Below the pieces are notes generated by a model. It did not search any database, was not told the origin of the DNA, and saw only the letters and a list, made by a program, of their open reading frames with translations. The position numbers and the translations under genes are program-made. Source: Candidatus Zipacnadum vermilionense (GTDB lineage: Bacteria > Armatimonadota > Zipacnadia > Zipacnadales > Zipacnadaceae). From it: a stretch of 64,000 nucleotides of DNA. Position 1 is the first letter of the stretch; each line of letters starts with the position of its first letter. Shown here piece by piece: positions 27,851 to 36,454 of the stretch. Where the stretch lies: contig JALGSV010000013.1 in assembly GCA_029821755.1 (NCBI GenBank), positions 38,925-102,924 on the forward strand, written 5' to 3'.

Positions 27851-28714
27851 CTACATGGCAAAGATCCTGTCCAGCGCCAGCGAGTTGACCTGCAATATAT
27901 GCTCGGGCGCGTAGGGGTTGGGCGGCATGACCTCGGCGGTGATCCAGCCGTCATAGCCGGTCTCCCGCAGGGCCGCCATGACTGCGGGCCAGTTGACGTC
28001 GCCGTCGAGCAGATCGCAGAAGCCGTCCAGAGTGCCCACGCTCATCTTGAAGTCCTTGACGTGGACGCGGCTGATGCGTTTGCCCAGGATGCGAATCCAC
28101 TGCTCGGGGAAGCCGGTGCGCAAGACGTTGCCGGCGTCGAAGTAGACGCTGACCCACTTGCTCTTGAAGCTGTCCACAAAGTCAGCCCATTCGGTGGGGC
28201 TGAGCAGGAAATCGTTCCAGACCGGCTCGAGCCCGAGCTTGACGCCGTACTTCTTCGCAGCGGGGAGCAAAGCGGTGACGGCCTCGCGGCAGCGCTGGAG
28301 GCAGACGTCGTAGGGAACCGGCGGGACAGCGGGGCCGAAGGGGGCCGCTACCACGCCGGGGATGACCAAGGCGGCGTCTACGCCCAGGATCGATCCCGCC
28401 TGGAGGGTGGCCTCGGTGAGGCGGCGGGCCTTGGCGCGGACCTTCGGGTCGTCGGCGGTTAGGGGGTAGGACCAGAGCAGGCCGCTGGCGACGGCGGTGA
28501 TCCCGAGGCCGGCCTGGTCGGCGGCCTTGCGAATGGCCTTGGCCTGCTTGGCGACGCCGGGGACGGTGAGCATGCCCATGGCGGCGCGGGCGCCGTCGGT
28601 GTCCTCCTCCAGGGCGACCTCGATGCCGTCGAAGCCGGCGTCCTTCGCCCAGGCAAGGCATTCGTCCATAGTGAGACCGTCAGGGAACGACCACTGGCTG
28701 ATGGCTTTCTTCAT
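27851..28714 (-). CDS. Sugar phosphate isomerase/epimerase (xylose isomerase-like TIM barrel)
   Basis: 287 residues from ATG 28714, with GGAG just upstream; the reading back to 28753 adds no conserved residues. Family marks are GFDGIEVALEED, the metal-ligand region KLGLEPVWNDFLLSP (Glu), VSVYFDAGNVLRTGFP (Asp, His replaced by Asn region), RVHVKDFKMS and GWITAEVMPPN near the end. These proteins isomerise or epimerise keto-sugars such as hydroxypyruvate, tagatose or inosose. The substrate is not clear. It lies 68 bases downstream of a Gfo/Idh/MocA oxidoreductase on the same strand, a very common pairing in inositol or rare-sugar oxidation, so a joint pathway is likely. Confidence 0.8.
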   Translation of the reverse strand: MKKAISQWSFPDGLTMDECLAWAKDAGFDGIEVALEEDTDGARAAMGMLTVPGVAKQAKAIRKAADQAGLGITAVASGLLWSYPLTADDPKVRAKARRLTEATLQAGSILGVDAALVIPGVVAAPFGPAVPPVPYDVCLQRCREAVTALLPAAKKYGVKLGLEPVWNDFLLSPTEWADFVDSFKSKWVSVYFDAGNVLRTGFPEQWIRILGKRISRVHVKDFKMSVGTLDGFCDLLDGDVNWPAVMAALRETGYDGWITAEVMPPNPYAPEHILQVNSLALDRIFAM

Positions 28715-28782
28715 GGGGGCTCCTCCGTATGATAAGCGGCCGCGAATGCACACGGTGTGCGCTGCGCGCGGCCAGAGTCTCC

Positions 28783-29805
28783 CTACAGATCCACGGCTAG
28801 TCCGATCGCCGCGGATTCGCGCTCAGCGAGGCAGAGGCGGACGGACCGCAGGGCGTCCTCGGGGGTGACGCGGGTAGGCGACTGGTTGCTCGCGATGCAA
28901 CTGAAGAAGTATTCCATCTCGCGGGCATAGCCCACGCCGGGCTCCACCTCGGGAGCATACTTGTCGCCGTCGAAGGGATAGAACACCAGCGCGGGGTCCT
29001 GCTGGGTGCTGAAGTCAAGTACGCCCTTCTCACCCAGGACCTGGAAGGCCATCTGGAAGGGGAAGCCGCCAGGCATGGCCCAACCGCCCTCGGCTACGCA
29101 GGCGAAGTCGTCGTAGAGGTACTCGGTGAAGACATGGTCCACCGGATCGCCGGTGCTGAAGCGATTGGAGGCAGTGGTGGAGACAGCCGGAGGCAGGCCC
29201 CAGAGGGAGGCGATGAAGTCCACGTCGTGGATATGCAAGTCGAGTAAGGCGCCACCGCTGAGGCAGCTATCGAGCAGCCAACCGTTCTCCGACCAGCCGG
29301 GCGTGGCGGAGAGGCGGGTGAACTTGGCGGAAATAATCCGGCCCAGAGAGCCGTCGGCGACCAGGCGGGCGAGGACCTCATAGGCGGGCCAGAAGCGGAT
29401 GCACTGGCCGATGAACAAGAACTTGCCGGCAGCACGGGCGGCGTCGATCATGCGCTGCCCTTCCTCCACGTTCAGGGCCATGGGTTTCTCGCAGATGACA
29501 TGCTTGCCCGCCTCCAGGCAGCGGATGGCCTGCTCAGCGTGGAGGTAAGTGGGGGTGCAGATATCCACGCAGTCCACCTCCGCCGAGACCAGTAGGTCGT
29601 CCAGGGAGGTGAAGCGCTGGAGGGCGGACATGTCAAGCGGGGTGGGATCGCCGCCGATGTTGCCGGCGAGGCTGACCGTCTGCGGGGCGACGCGGGCAGG
29701 GAGCTTGTCGCAGACGGTGACGAACTCGACATCGGGTGAGGCCTGGTGCAGGCGGAAGTGGGTCTGTCCCATAAAGCCGAGGCCGACGAGGGCTAGGCGG
29801 GTCAT
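28783..29805 (-). CDS. Gfo/Idh/MocA-family oxidoreductase
   Basis: 340 residues with the N-terminal Rossmann motif LALVGLGFMGQTHFRLH, the catalytic region HVICEKPMALNVEEGQRM (Glu-Lys-Pro), and the C-terminal substrate-binding half with GGALLDLHIHDVDFIASLWG, where His-Asp-x-Asp is the usual catalytic neighbourhood. Such enzymes use NAD(P) to oxidise or reduce a sugar or polyol. The exact substrate cannot be told. It heads a probable operon with the TIM-barrel isomerase/epimerase. Start ATG 29805 follows AGGTCCC weakly; the motif begins right after the start, so the start is reliable. Confidence 0.9.
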   Translation of the reverse strand: MTRLALVGLGFMGQTHFRLHQASPDVEFVTVCDKLPARVAPQTVSLAGNIGGDPTPLDMSALQRFTSLDDLLVSAEVDCVDICTPTYLHAEQAIRCLEAGKHVICEKPMALNVEEGQRMIDAARAAGKFLFIGQCIRFWPAYEVLARLVADGSLGRIISAKFTRLSATPGWSENGWLLDSCLSGGALLDLHIHDVDFIASLWGLPPAVSTTASNRFSTGDPVDHVFTEYLYDDFACVAEGGWAMPGGFPFQMAFQVLGEKGVLDFSTQQDPALVFYPFDGDKYAPEVEPGVGYAREMEYFFSCIASNQSPTRVTPEDALRSVRLCLAERESAAIGLAVDL

Positions 29806-29982
29806 GGTGGGACCTCCGGAAGTCGCGAGTATGGGAGGGCGTCAGCGCACCTGGAAGCGCATTCGTCGCAGAGCAGCGCTTTCCCTTCCTGAGAGAAGAG
29901 GGAAACCGAGCCCGGCCGGAGAATCCATACAGAGGACCCTACTCTTTCCCTACTCGCGTCTCGCGGCTTGCGTATTTCCACC

Positions 29983-30753
29983 ATGAAAACCATAGGCATC
30001 ATTCCTGCGCGCTATGCTTCGACTCGGCTGCCGGGGAAGGCTTTGGCTTTGATTGCCGGGGAGCCGATGGTGTGGCATGTCTACCAGCGCGCCCGGCGGG
30101 CACGGAGCCTGCAGGAGGTGATAGTGGCTACTGATGACGAGCGCATCTGGCGAGCGGTGCTGGAGCGGGACGGAGAGGCGGTGCTCACCCGGCCGGACCA
30201 TGCCTCGGGGACCGACCGCTTGGCGGAGGTGGCCGCAACGCTGGACTGCGACCTGGTGGTCAACATCCAGGGGGATGAGCCGCTGATGGAACCGGCGGTG
30301 ATTGATGCGGCGGTGGCGCCGTTCTTAGCTGAGCCGGGATTGCGCATGAGCACGGCGGCTACGTCCATCCGCAACCCCGAGGAGTATCGCGACCCGGCGA
30401 CGGTGAAGGTGGTGCTGGATGAGCGGGGATACGCATTGTACTTCTCGCGCTCCCCTCTCCCCTACTTCCTGCTTGACAGTGCTTGGGGGGCGTCTGATAA
30501 TACCTACCGTGATCTCGACACCGGCTTGAGCGCGCTCAAGCACCTGGGGCTGTATGTGTACCGGCGGGAGACGCTCCTGTGGCTGAGCGGGTTGACACCG
30601 ACAGCGCTGGAGCAGGCGGAGAAGCTGGAGCAACTGCGGGCGCTGGGGCACGGGTGCCCCATCCGGGTGGTGGCGGTGGACTACTCGCCGCTGGGGGTGG
30701 ACACGCCGGAGGATTTGGAGGCGGTGAGGAGGATTGTGGGAGAGGGTAAATGA
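29983..30753 (+). CDS. kdsB: 3-deoxy-manno-octulosonate cytidylyltransferase
   Basis: KdsB activates Kdo as CMP-Kdo for lipopolysaccharide inner core, so it marks a diderm cell. From ATG 29983 the protein is 256 residues, near the usual 250. Signatures are IGIIPARYASTRLPGKALA, VVIATDDERIW-type sequence, DHASGTDRLAEVA, VNIQGDEPLM and YFSRSPLPYF, each conserved in the family. GVDTPEDLEAVRRI closes it. The ATG of kdsA overlaps its stop (ATGA at 30750-30753), so both are in one operon, and kdsD follows. Confidence is high. Confidence 0.96.
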   Translation: MKTIGIIPARYASTRLPGKALALIAGEPMVWHVYQRARRARSLQEVIVATDDERIWRAVLERDGEAVLTRPDHASGTDRLAEVAATLDCDLVVNIQGDEPLMEPAVIDAAVAPFLAEPGLRMSTAATSIRNPEEYRDPATVKVVLDERGYALYFSRSPLPYFLLDSAWGASDNTYRDLDTGLSALKHLGLYVYRRETLLWLSGLTPTALEQAEKLEQLRALGHGCPIRVVAVDYSPLGVDTPEDLEAVRRIVGEGK

Positions 30754-31628
30754 TGAAGGGGGAGGGAAAGGCCGGGCGAGCACAAGGAGCATCTATTGTG
30801 ACGGAAGTCAAGGTGGTTGAGGCGGCGGAAGGGTTGTTCACTATCGGCGGCGAGAAGCTGGCGCTGATCGCGGGGCCGTGCGTGGTGGAAGATGAGGCGT
30901 TTACGCGGACCCTGGCGGAGAGGATCGCGGAGATCGCCGGCGAGTTGGGAATGCCGTACTGCTTCAAGGCCTCGTATGACAAGGCCAACCGGAGCTCGGT
31001 AACCGGAGCCCGGGGGCCGGGGTGGGAGGAGGGGCTGCAGACGCTGGCCGCAATGGCGGAGGCCACGGGGCTGCCGGTACTGACGGATGTACACGAGACG
31101 TCACAGGTGCCGGCGGTGGCGCAGGTGGCGGATGTGCTGCAGATACCGGCCTTCCTGTGCCGGCAGACGGACCTGCTGGTGGCGGCTGGAGAGACAGGCA
31201 AGCCGGTGAATATCAAGAAGGGGCAATTTGCCGCGCCGGGGGATATGGGTAACGCGGCGGCGAAGGTGGCCTCGACGGGAAACGACCAGGTGGTGTTCAC
31301 CGAGCGCGGGACGACGTTTGGCTATCATAACCTGGTGGTGGATATGCGGTCGTTCCCGATCATGCGGGGGCTGGGGTACCCGGTGATCTTCGACGCGACG
31401 CACAGCGTACAACTGCCGGCGGGCCAAGGGAGCTGCTCGGGCGGGCAGCGGGAGTACGTCTTTCCACTGCTGCGGGCGGCGGTGGCGGCAGGGGTGGACG
31501 GTCTCTTCCTCGAAGTGCATCCCGATCCGGACCAGGCGCCTTGCGATGGGCCGAATATGTTGCCGCTGGAGGAACTGAAGGGAGTGCTGGAGGTGGCGCT
31601 GCGTTTGCATGAGGTCGTGAGGGACTAA
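30750..31628 (+). CDS. kdsA: 3-deoxy-8-phosphooctulonate synthase
   Basis: KdsA condenses phosphoenolpyruvate with arabinose-5-phosphate to Kdo-8-phosphate. The 292-residue reading shows ALIAGPCVVEDEAF, YCFKASYDKANRSS, DVHETSQVPAVAQVADVLQI, PAFLCRQTDLL, VNIKKGQFAAP and FDATHSVQLP, all standard. ATG 30750 overlaps the kdsB stop and follows GGAGAGGG, but the first 16 residues are not conserved; GTG 30798, after AGGAG, gives the common length of 276. NIKKGQ with no metal Cys at the N terminus (usual metal form has Cys near residue 11) suggests the type could be metal-independent, which needs an alignment. Confidence 0.95.
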   Translation: MMKGEGKAGRAQGASIVTEVKVVEAAEGLFTIGGEKLALIAGPCVVEDEAFTRTLAERIAEIAGELGMPYCFKASYDKANRSSVTGARGPGWEEGLQTLAAMAEATGLPVLTDVHETSQVPAVAQVADVLQIPAFLCRQTDLLVAAGETGKPVNIKKGQFAAPGDMGNAAAKVASTGNDQVVFTERGTTFGYHNLVVDMRSFPIMRGLGYPVIFDATHSVQLPAGQGSCSGGQREYVFPLLRAAVAAGVDGLFLEVHPDPDQAPCDGPNMLPLEELKGVLEVALRLHEVVRD

Positions 31629-31644
31629 CGGCACCTCACCCCTG

Positions 31645-31677
31645 CCCCTCTCCCTCGCTTCGCTCGGGAGGAGGGGG
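31645..31677. repeat. GC-rich hairpin between kdsA and kdsD
   Basis: CCCCTCTCCC and GGGAGGAGGGG arms enclose a short TCGCTTCGCTC loop. The same kind of hairpin (TGCCCCCTCTCC arm) is at 37651-37680 before lysS, so both may be one dispersed repeat type. Confidence 0.4.
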
Positions 31678-31739
31678 TCCCGACGGGACCGACGCGGCAC
31701 CCACTGGCCGATCCCGGCAAGGGAGGCGCCCACGAGGCC

Positions 31740-31767
31740 GAGGGCAACCACATAGGGTCGGCCCTAC
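31740..31767. repeat. REP-like hairpin in the kdsD leader
   Basis: GGGCAACC, loop ACATA, then GGGTCGGCCC folds as a bulged stem and is followed by TAC. This resembles the small extragenic palindromes with a GGGTCGGCCCTAC end seen in many GC-rich genomes. It stops 12 bases before the kdsD ATG and could influence its translation. A similar stem is at 44869-44885. Confidence 0.45.
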
Positions 31768-31779
31768 GAGTTTTGCACT

Positions 31780-32760
31780 ATGAACGAATCCATACTTAAT
31801 CAGGCGCGAGAAACGCTGCGGATTGAGGCCGGCGCGGTGGCCGACTTGATTCCGCGGCTGGGTGAGGGGTTTGTGGCGGCGGTGCAGATGCTGTTGAATA
31901 CGCCGGGGCGGGCGATTCTGACCGGCGTGGGTAAGTCGGGAGCAGTGGGGAGGAAACTGGCGGCGACGCTGGCCTCGACGGGGACACCCAGCGCGTTCAT
32001 GCACCCCACCGATGCCGCGCACGGGGACCTGGGGATGATCACGGGGAATGACGTCGTCATCGCCCTCTCGCAAAGCGGGGAAAGCAATGAGCTATCGGCC
32101 ATTCTGCCGGCCATCAAGCGGCGGGGGGCGTTGCTGATCGTTATCTGCGGCAACCCGGACTCGACCCTGGGGCGACATGCGGATGTCTATCTGGATGCGG
32201 CGGTGGCGCAGGAGGCCTGCCCCCTGGGGCTGGCGCCGACCGCGAGCACGGTGGCAACGCTGGCGCTGGGGGATGCCCTGGCCATGGCGACGATGGCGGC
32301 GCGGGGGGTGACAGTGGACCAATTTGCGGCCTGCCACCCGGCGGGGACGCTGGGCCGCAAGGTGTTGCTGCGGGTGGCGGATATCATGCACGGCAACGGC
32401 GACAACCCGACCATCCCGCCGGAAATGACGGTGCTGGAGGCGCTGATCGCCATGAGCCAGGCGGAGGTGCGCGGAGCAATCAACGTGGTGGACGAGACGG
32501 GCAGGCTACGGGGGTTCTTCACCGACGGCGACCTGCGGGTGCTGCTGCAAAGCGGCGCCGATCCGCAGCAGGTGCTCTCGCAGCCGATCGAGCAGGTCAT
32601 GACCAAGACGCCCACCACCTGCCCCCCGGATATGCTGGCGGCCGAGGCGGCCCGGATCATGGAGGACCGGCAGTTCGACAATCTCCCGGTGGTAGATAGT
32701 GAGGGGCGGTCGATGGGTGTGGTCGACATCCAGGACTTGATCAAGGTCGGGCTGGCGTGA
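31780..32760 (+). CDS. kdsD: Arabinose-5-phosphate isomerase
   Basis: KdsD (KpsF/GutQ family) turns ribulose-5-phosphate into arabinose-5-phosphate, the first committed Kdo precursor. Of 326 residues, the SIS domain occupies about 35-165 (ILTGVGKSGAVGRKLAATLA, FMHPTDAAHGDLGMI, ALSQSGESNE) and two CBS domains about 200-325 (VADIMHGNGDNP, GFFTDGDLRVLL, MGVVDIQDLIKVGLA). The invariant His of HPTDAAHGD is kept. The gene follows kdsB and kdsA and so completes the pathway to CMP-Kdo with phosphatase KdsC missing; the metallophosphatase next door could take that job, though it belongs to another family. Confidence 0.96.
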   Translation: MNESILNQARETLRIEAGAVADLIPRLGEGFVAAVQMLLNTPGRAILTGVGKSGAVGRKLAATLASTGTPSAFMHPTDAAHGDLGMITGNDVVIALSQSGESNELSAILPAIKRRGALLIVICGNPDSTLGRHADVYLDAAVAQEACPLGLAPTASTVATLALGDALAMATMAARGVTVDQFAACHPAGTLGRKVLLRVADIMHGNGDNPTIPPEMTVLEALIAMSQAEVRGAINVVDETGRLRGFFTDGDLRVLLQSGADPQQVLSQPIEQVMTKTPTTCPPDMLAAEAARIMEDRQFDNLPVVDSEGRSMGVVDIQDLIKVGLA

Positions 32761-32843
32761 GGGGAGGGCGGAACGGCGGGACGTCCGTCAACCGTCCCCC
32801 CAACGGCGCGCCGGGAGCCCGGCAAGTTGGAGCACTATTCCCT

Positions 32844-33608
32844 ATGGCAGCCCTCCACATCCTGTTGACCGCGGACCTGCACGGGCGCCTGCGGCGGGAG
32901 CAGGCGCGGCGTTTGGCGGAAATGCGGAGGAAGTATGAGGCGCTGCTACTGGATGCCGGCGATGCAGTGACGGCCCCGAATGTGCTGGTGTGGCCCTGGG
33001 AAGAGCCGATTGTGCCCCGGATGAACGAGGCCGGATACGACGCGATGGTTCGCGGGAACCGAGAGTTCTTCTTCCGGCGGCGGGGGATGGGGCGCAAGAC
33101 GCGAGCGGCGGGGTTTCCGGTGCTGGGGCTGAATCTGCAGGGGCGGGGGAGCGAGCCGGATTCGCCCGGATCGCAAGGCGACCCCGGCTCATCGCGGCCC
33201 CTCCAGGGGGAGGCGGTCCTGGAGAGCGCGCAAGGGGACCGGGTGGGGGTGATTGGCCTGGCGAGGGAGATGATCCCGCCGGGAGGGGCGGCGGAAAGGT
33301 TCTCGGATCTGCGATTTGTGCCCTGGCGCGAGGCGGCGCGCGAGGCGGTGGTGAGGCTGCGAGGGCAAGTGGCGTGGCTGGTAGCACTCAGTCACCTGGG
33401 GCCGGCAGCCGATGAAGAGCTGGCCGCGCTGTGCCCGGAGCTAGATCTGGTGCTGGGCGGACACTCCCATCCCCGGGAGACGATCGTGCGCCGGACAGGC
33501 CGGACGACGGTAGTCACAGCCCCACCGCGGCTACGAGAGGTCCCGCTCCTCCGCAGCGCCTCCCCCCAGTCCCCCAGCGAGTTTACCGTGGAGCCCCTGA
33601 GACTATGA
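32844..33608 (+). CDS. Calcineurin-like metallophosphatase (5'-nucleotidase group), divergent
   Basis: 254 residues from ATG 32844 (an upstream in-frame ATG/GTG near 32757 overlaps the kdsD stop). The order LLTADLHGRL, LLLDAGDAV, GNREFF, LSHLG and GGHSH is that of 5'-nucleotidase-type metallophosphatases. The usual GNHE motif is GNRE here, so the catalytic His is replaced by Arg. A Ser/Pro/Gly-rich stretch of about 20 residues after GLNLQGRG is encoded by bases that resemble a genomic hairpin repeat. The stop overlaps the coaX ATG (ATGA). Substrate unknown; missing KdsC makes a phosphatase for Kdo-8-phosphate an interesting but unsupported idea. Confidence 0.75.
   Translation: MAALHILLTADLHGRLRREQARRLAEMRRKYEALLLDAGDAVTAPNVLVWPWEEPIVPRMNEAGYDAMVRGNREFFFRRRGMGRKTRAAGFPVLGLNLQGRGSEPDSPGSQGDPGSSRPLQGEAVLESAQGDRVGVIGLAREMIPPGGAAERFSDLRFVPWREAAREAVVRLRGQVAWLVALSHLGPAADEELAALCPELDLVLGGHSHPRETIVRRTGRTTVVTAPPRLREVPLLRSASPQSPSEFTVEPLRL
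33150..33202. repeat. REP-like palindromic element inside a coding region
   Basis: GAGCCGGATTCGC and the later GGCTCATCGCGGCCCCTCC share words with the palindrome at 7377-7464 (GCCGGATTCGC, CTCATCCCGGCCCCTCC). Translated in the gene's frame it gives a low-complexity insert, consistent with an element that inserted in frame. Confidence 0.35.
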
Positions 33609-34384
33609 GCCCGGCGCGACTGTACCTGAATGTGGGGAATACCAGCCTGCAGTGGGGGGTGTGGGACGCAGGAGGCTGGGCGGCGGAAGGGCGGATCACC
33701 ATCGCCGAGCCGACGGCGGCCCTGGAGGAACTGGCGGTCGCGGTGGCGGAGCAAGGGCTCACAGGTGAGGTGGTGGTAGTGACAAGCCGGAGAGACCTGG
33801 ATGATTGGAGGGCCAAGGCCGAAGGGGCGCTGGGCCGACGGTTGGTCGTGATGGGGAGGGATTTCTCAGTCACCATCCCCACTCGGTACCGCGATCCGGC
33901 GCAATGGGGGCAGGATCGCGTGGCGAATGTGATCGCGGCGCGGGGGCAGGATCTGTACCCGTGCTTGATACTGGATGCGGGCACGTGCCTTACCGCGGAC
34001 GTGTTGGACGAGGAGGGCCTTCATCTAGGCGGGGCCATAGCGGCGGGAGGGCCAGCGTTGATGACGGGGACGGCCGGCCGCGCGCCGCATCTGCTGCGCT
34101 TCATCCAACGCATGGGGGCGGCCAACGACTCGGAGGACTGGGGACTGAACACGGCGGAGAATCTGCGGCTGGGGTGGGAGCTCGGCCTGTGTGGAATCAT
34201 GGAGGCCCTGGTGGCTAGGTACTGGGAGGTGACAGACCCGGAGGGGGAGGTTATACTTACGGGTGGAGATGCGGAGTTCCTGGCGGCGGGTCTGGGATAC
34301 CCGGTGATGGTCCGGCCGAGGCTGACGCTAGAGGGATTGCGGTTGGCGTGGGAGGAAGCGAGGGAGGCCGACGGCCCCAGTTGA
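33605..34384 (+). CDS. coaX: Type III pantothenate kinase, with Asp-to-Asn change in the first motif
   Basis: CoaX phosphorylates pantothenate in coenzyme A synthesis. The 259-residue protein has the two ASKHA glycine motifs: LYLNVGNTSLQWGVW at the N terminus and LILDAGTCLTADVL then GLHLGGAIAAGG. GQDRVANVIAARG fits the usual GxDRxxNxxAA. However the normal first motif is DxGNT and the Asp, needed for metal/ATP, is Asn here (codon AAT). The gene starts in an ATGA overlap with the metallophosphatase. If the Asp is truly absent, activity may be impaired; a G-to-A base error is another option. Confidence 0.85.
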   Translation: MSPARLYLNVGNTSLQWGVWDAGGWAAEGRITIAEPTAALEELAVAVAEQGLTGEVVVVTSRRDLDDWRAKAEGALGRRLVVMGRDFSVTIPTRYRDPAQWGQDRVANVIAARGQDLYPCLILDAGTCLTADVLDEEGLHLGGAIAAGGPALMTGTAGRAPHLLRFIQRMGAANDSEDWGLNTAENLRLGWELGLCGIMEALVARYWEVTDPEGEVILTGGDAEFLAAGLGYPVMVRPRLTLEGLRLAWEEAREADGPS

Positions 34385-34464
34385 GTGGGCGTTCCACAGC
34401 GCCAGCTGCCTCCGGGAGGCGCTGAAGCACCGTCCTTACCACACGCAGCGTGGCCGCTTCAGAC

Positions 34465-35511
34465 ATGTTTGATCCCTTTCATATCGGGCCGGTGGTGGTG
34501 GATCCGCCGGTGGCGTTGGCGCCTATGTCGGGGTATACGACGCTGCCGATGCGGCTACTGAGTCGGCGGGCCGGGGCGGGAATCGTCTATACGGAGCTGC
34601 TGTCCGCGACCGGGCTGCACTATGGCAGCCGACGGACAAGGGAAATGATGACACTGGCCGAGGGTGAGCGGCCGGTGGGGATACAGCTTTTCGGGACGAA
34701 GCCGGAGTGGATGGCGGAGGCGGCGCGGGTGGCGGAGGAGCAAGGCGCAGACCTGGTCGACATCAATATGGGCTGCGCCGTACCGAAGGTGATGAAGACC
34801 GGGGCCGGAGCGGCGCTGCTGGGGACGCCGGACAGGGCGGTGGAGATGGTGCGGGCGGCGCGGGGGGCGGTGGGATGCCCGGTGACGGTGAAGATGCGGA
34901 CGGGGTTGCGCGAGGGGGACGACGAGTGGCTGCCGCTGGCGGTGCGACTGGTAGAGGCCGGGGCGGCGGCGGTAACGCTGCACGCGCGGACGGCCGCGCA
35001 GCACTACACCGGCAACGCGGACTGGGCGCAGATTGCGGCGCTGGTCAGAGAGGCGCCCGTGCCGGTAATCGGCAACGGGGATGTGGACGGGGCGGGGGCG
35101 GCGGTGCGTATGCTCGAGGAGACCGGCTGCGCCGGCGTGATGATCGGGCGGGCGGCGCTGGGGAATCCGTGGATCTTCGGGCAGGTGCGGGCGACGCTGC
35201 GCGGCAAGACGCCCCCGCCGGAACCGACGCCGGCGGAGCGCGGAGCCATGGCCTTGTGTCACCTGCAGAGGTACGCGGCGCAGGAGGAGGAGCGGCGGGC
35301 AGTGCTGGAGATGCGGCCACTGCTGGCGCATTACCTGCAGGGGTTGCCCGGGGCCAAGCGCTGGCGAGCCGGAGTGATGAAGGCGACCAGCGTGGCCGAG
35401 GTCAGAGGATTGCTGGAGGAGTTCTTACGGGAGGCGGCGGCATGGCGGCCAGGTGAGGAACGGACTTCTAGCTTCCCAGACGAGTCACATACAACCGCGG
35501 GCGGCGGTTGA
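34465..35511 (+). CDS. dus: tRNA-dihydrouridine synthase (DusB-like)
   Basis: Dus enzymes reduce uridine to dihydrouridine in the D loop of tRNA with FMN and NADPH. Signatures are LAPMSGYTTLPMRLLSRRAG, VGIQLFGTKPEWM, VDINMGCAVPKVMKTGAGAA with the catalytic Cys, VTLHARTAAQHYTG and GVMIGRAALGNPWIF. The DusB group usually reads INMGCPVKKVVKTGAGSALL, so CAVPKVMK is close. ATG 34465 gives about 348 residues; a GTG five codons earlier is possible. The last 60 residues after LQGLPGAKRWRAGVMK form the helical RNA-binding end. The gene follows coaX on the same strand, with 80 bases between. Confidence 0.93.
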   Translation: MFDPFHIGPVVVDPPVALAPMSGYTTLPMRLLSRRAGAGIVYTELLSATGLHYGSRRTREMMTLAEGERPVGIQLFGTKPEWMAEAARVAEEQGADLVDINMGCAVPKVMKTGAGAALLGTPDRAVEMVRAARGAVGCPVTVKMRTGLREGDDEWLPLAVRLVEAGAAAVTLHARTAAQHYTGNADWAQIAALVREAPVPVIGNGDVDGAGAAVRMLEETGCAGVMIGRAALGNPWIFGQVRATLRGKTPPPEPTPAERGAMALCHLQRYAAQEEERRAVLEMRPLLAHYLQGLPGAKRWRAGVMKATSVAEVRGLLEEFLREAAAWRPGEERTSSFPDESHTTAGGG

Positions 35512-35527
35512 AGAGTAGAGGCGGAAA

Positions 35528-36454
35528 TTGCGACATATTCTCAGCGTCAGCCTGGGGTCGTCTAAGCGCGACAAGATGGCGACCACTACTATCCTGGGCG
35601 AAGAGTTTGAGCTGGAGCGGCGGGGGACCGATGGGGACCTGGGCGAGTTTAGGCGAGTGATGCTGGAGAACGATGGGAAGGTGGATGCGCTGTGCGTGGG
35701 GGGGGCGAACCTGGGGTTGCACTGGAACGGACGCTACTATCCCTTCCGCGACATCCAGCGCATCGTGCGCCGCCTGAAGCATACGCCGGTGGTGGATGGC
35801 TCGGGAGTGAAGAACTCGCTGGAGCCGGAGACGGTTCGCCTGCTGCAGGAGCAGGGCGTGGTGGACTTCACCACGGCGCGGGTCTTCCTGGTGTGCGCGA
35901 CGGACCGCTTTGGGATGGCGGGAGCGCTGGAGAAGCGGTGTCCGCAGTTGGTGCTGGGGGACCTGATGTTCAACGTGGGGCTGGGGATACCGCTGCGTAC
36001 GCCGCGGCCAATCAATATCATCGCCCCGCTGGTGCTGCCCATCCTGCGGCGGACACCGTTCAAGTGGCTCTACCCCACCGGGGAGAAGCAGGACACAATC
36101 AAGCCCAAGTACGAGAGGTACTACCAGTGGGCGGACGTGATTGCGGGGGATTTCTTGCTCATCCGCAAGCACCTGCCAGAGCGGCTGGACGGCAAGATTA
36201 TCATCACCAACACCACGACGAATGCGGACGTGGCGCTGCTGCGGGAGCGGGGAGTGCGGCTGCTGGTGAGCACGTCGCCGGTGGTGGAGGGGCGCACCTT
36301 CGGGACCAACGTCCTCGAGGGCATCTTTGTTACGCTGCTCGGGCGAAGTCCCGACCAGATCTCGACCGAGGAATACCTGGAGTTGGCCCAGCGCATCGGC
36401 TGGGCACCGACAATCCGTGCCCTATCAGCGGGCGCGGCTCCGGAACGCGAGTGA
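35528..36454 (+). CDS. Uncharacterised partner of the acyl-ACP-reductase-like gene ('quinate 5-dehydrogenase' family by name only)
   Basis: The family begins characteristically with HILSVSLGSSKRDK, so TTG 35528 (after GAGGCGG) is chosen over the ATG at 35576. The 308-residue protein has no Rossmann glycine motif of its own despite the database-style name. Visible landmarks are ALCVGGANLGLHWNGRYY, VVDGSGVKNSLEPETVRLL, IITNTTTNADVALLRERGV and EGRTFGTNVLEG. Its stop overlaps the start of the next gene (GTGA at 36451-36454), a tight coupling that is repeated for this pair in other genomes as far as memory serves. Function is unknown. Confidence 0.65.
   Translation: MRHILSVSLGSSKRDKMATTTILGEEFELERRGTDGDLGEFRRVMLENDGKVDALCVGGANLGLHWNGRYYPFRDIQRIVRRLKHTPVVDGSGVKNSLEPETVRLLQEQGVVDFTTARVFLVCATDRFGMAGALEKRCPQLVLGDLMFNVGLGIPLRTPRPINIIAPLVLPILRRTPFKWLYPTGEKQDTIKPKYERYYQWADVIAGDFLLIRKHLPERLDGKIIITNTTTNADVALLRERGVRLLVSTSPVVEGRTFGTNVLEGIFVTLLGRSPDQISTEEYLELAQRIGWAPTIRALSAGAAPERE

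Noticed and set aside
32757..32843. N-terminal extension of the metallophosphatase overlapping kdsD
   Set aside because: Adds about 29 low-complexity residues before the first conserved motif; start at 32844 preferred, though ATGA overlap cannot be excluded.
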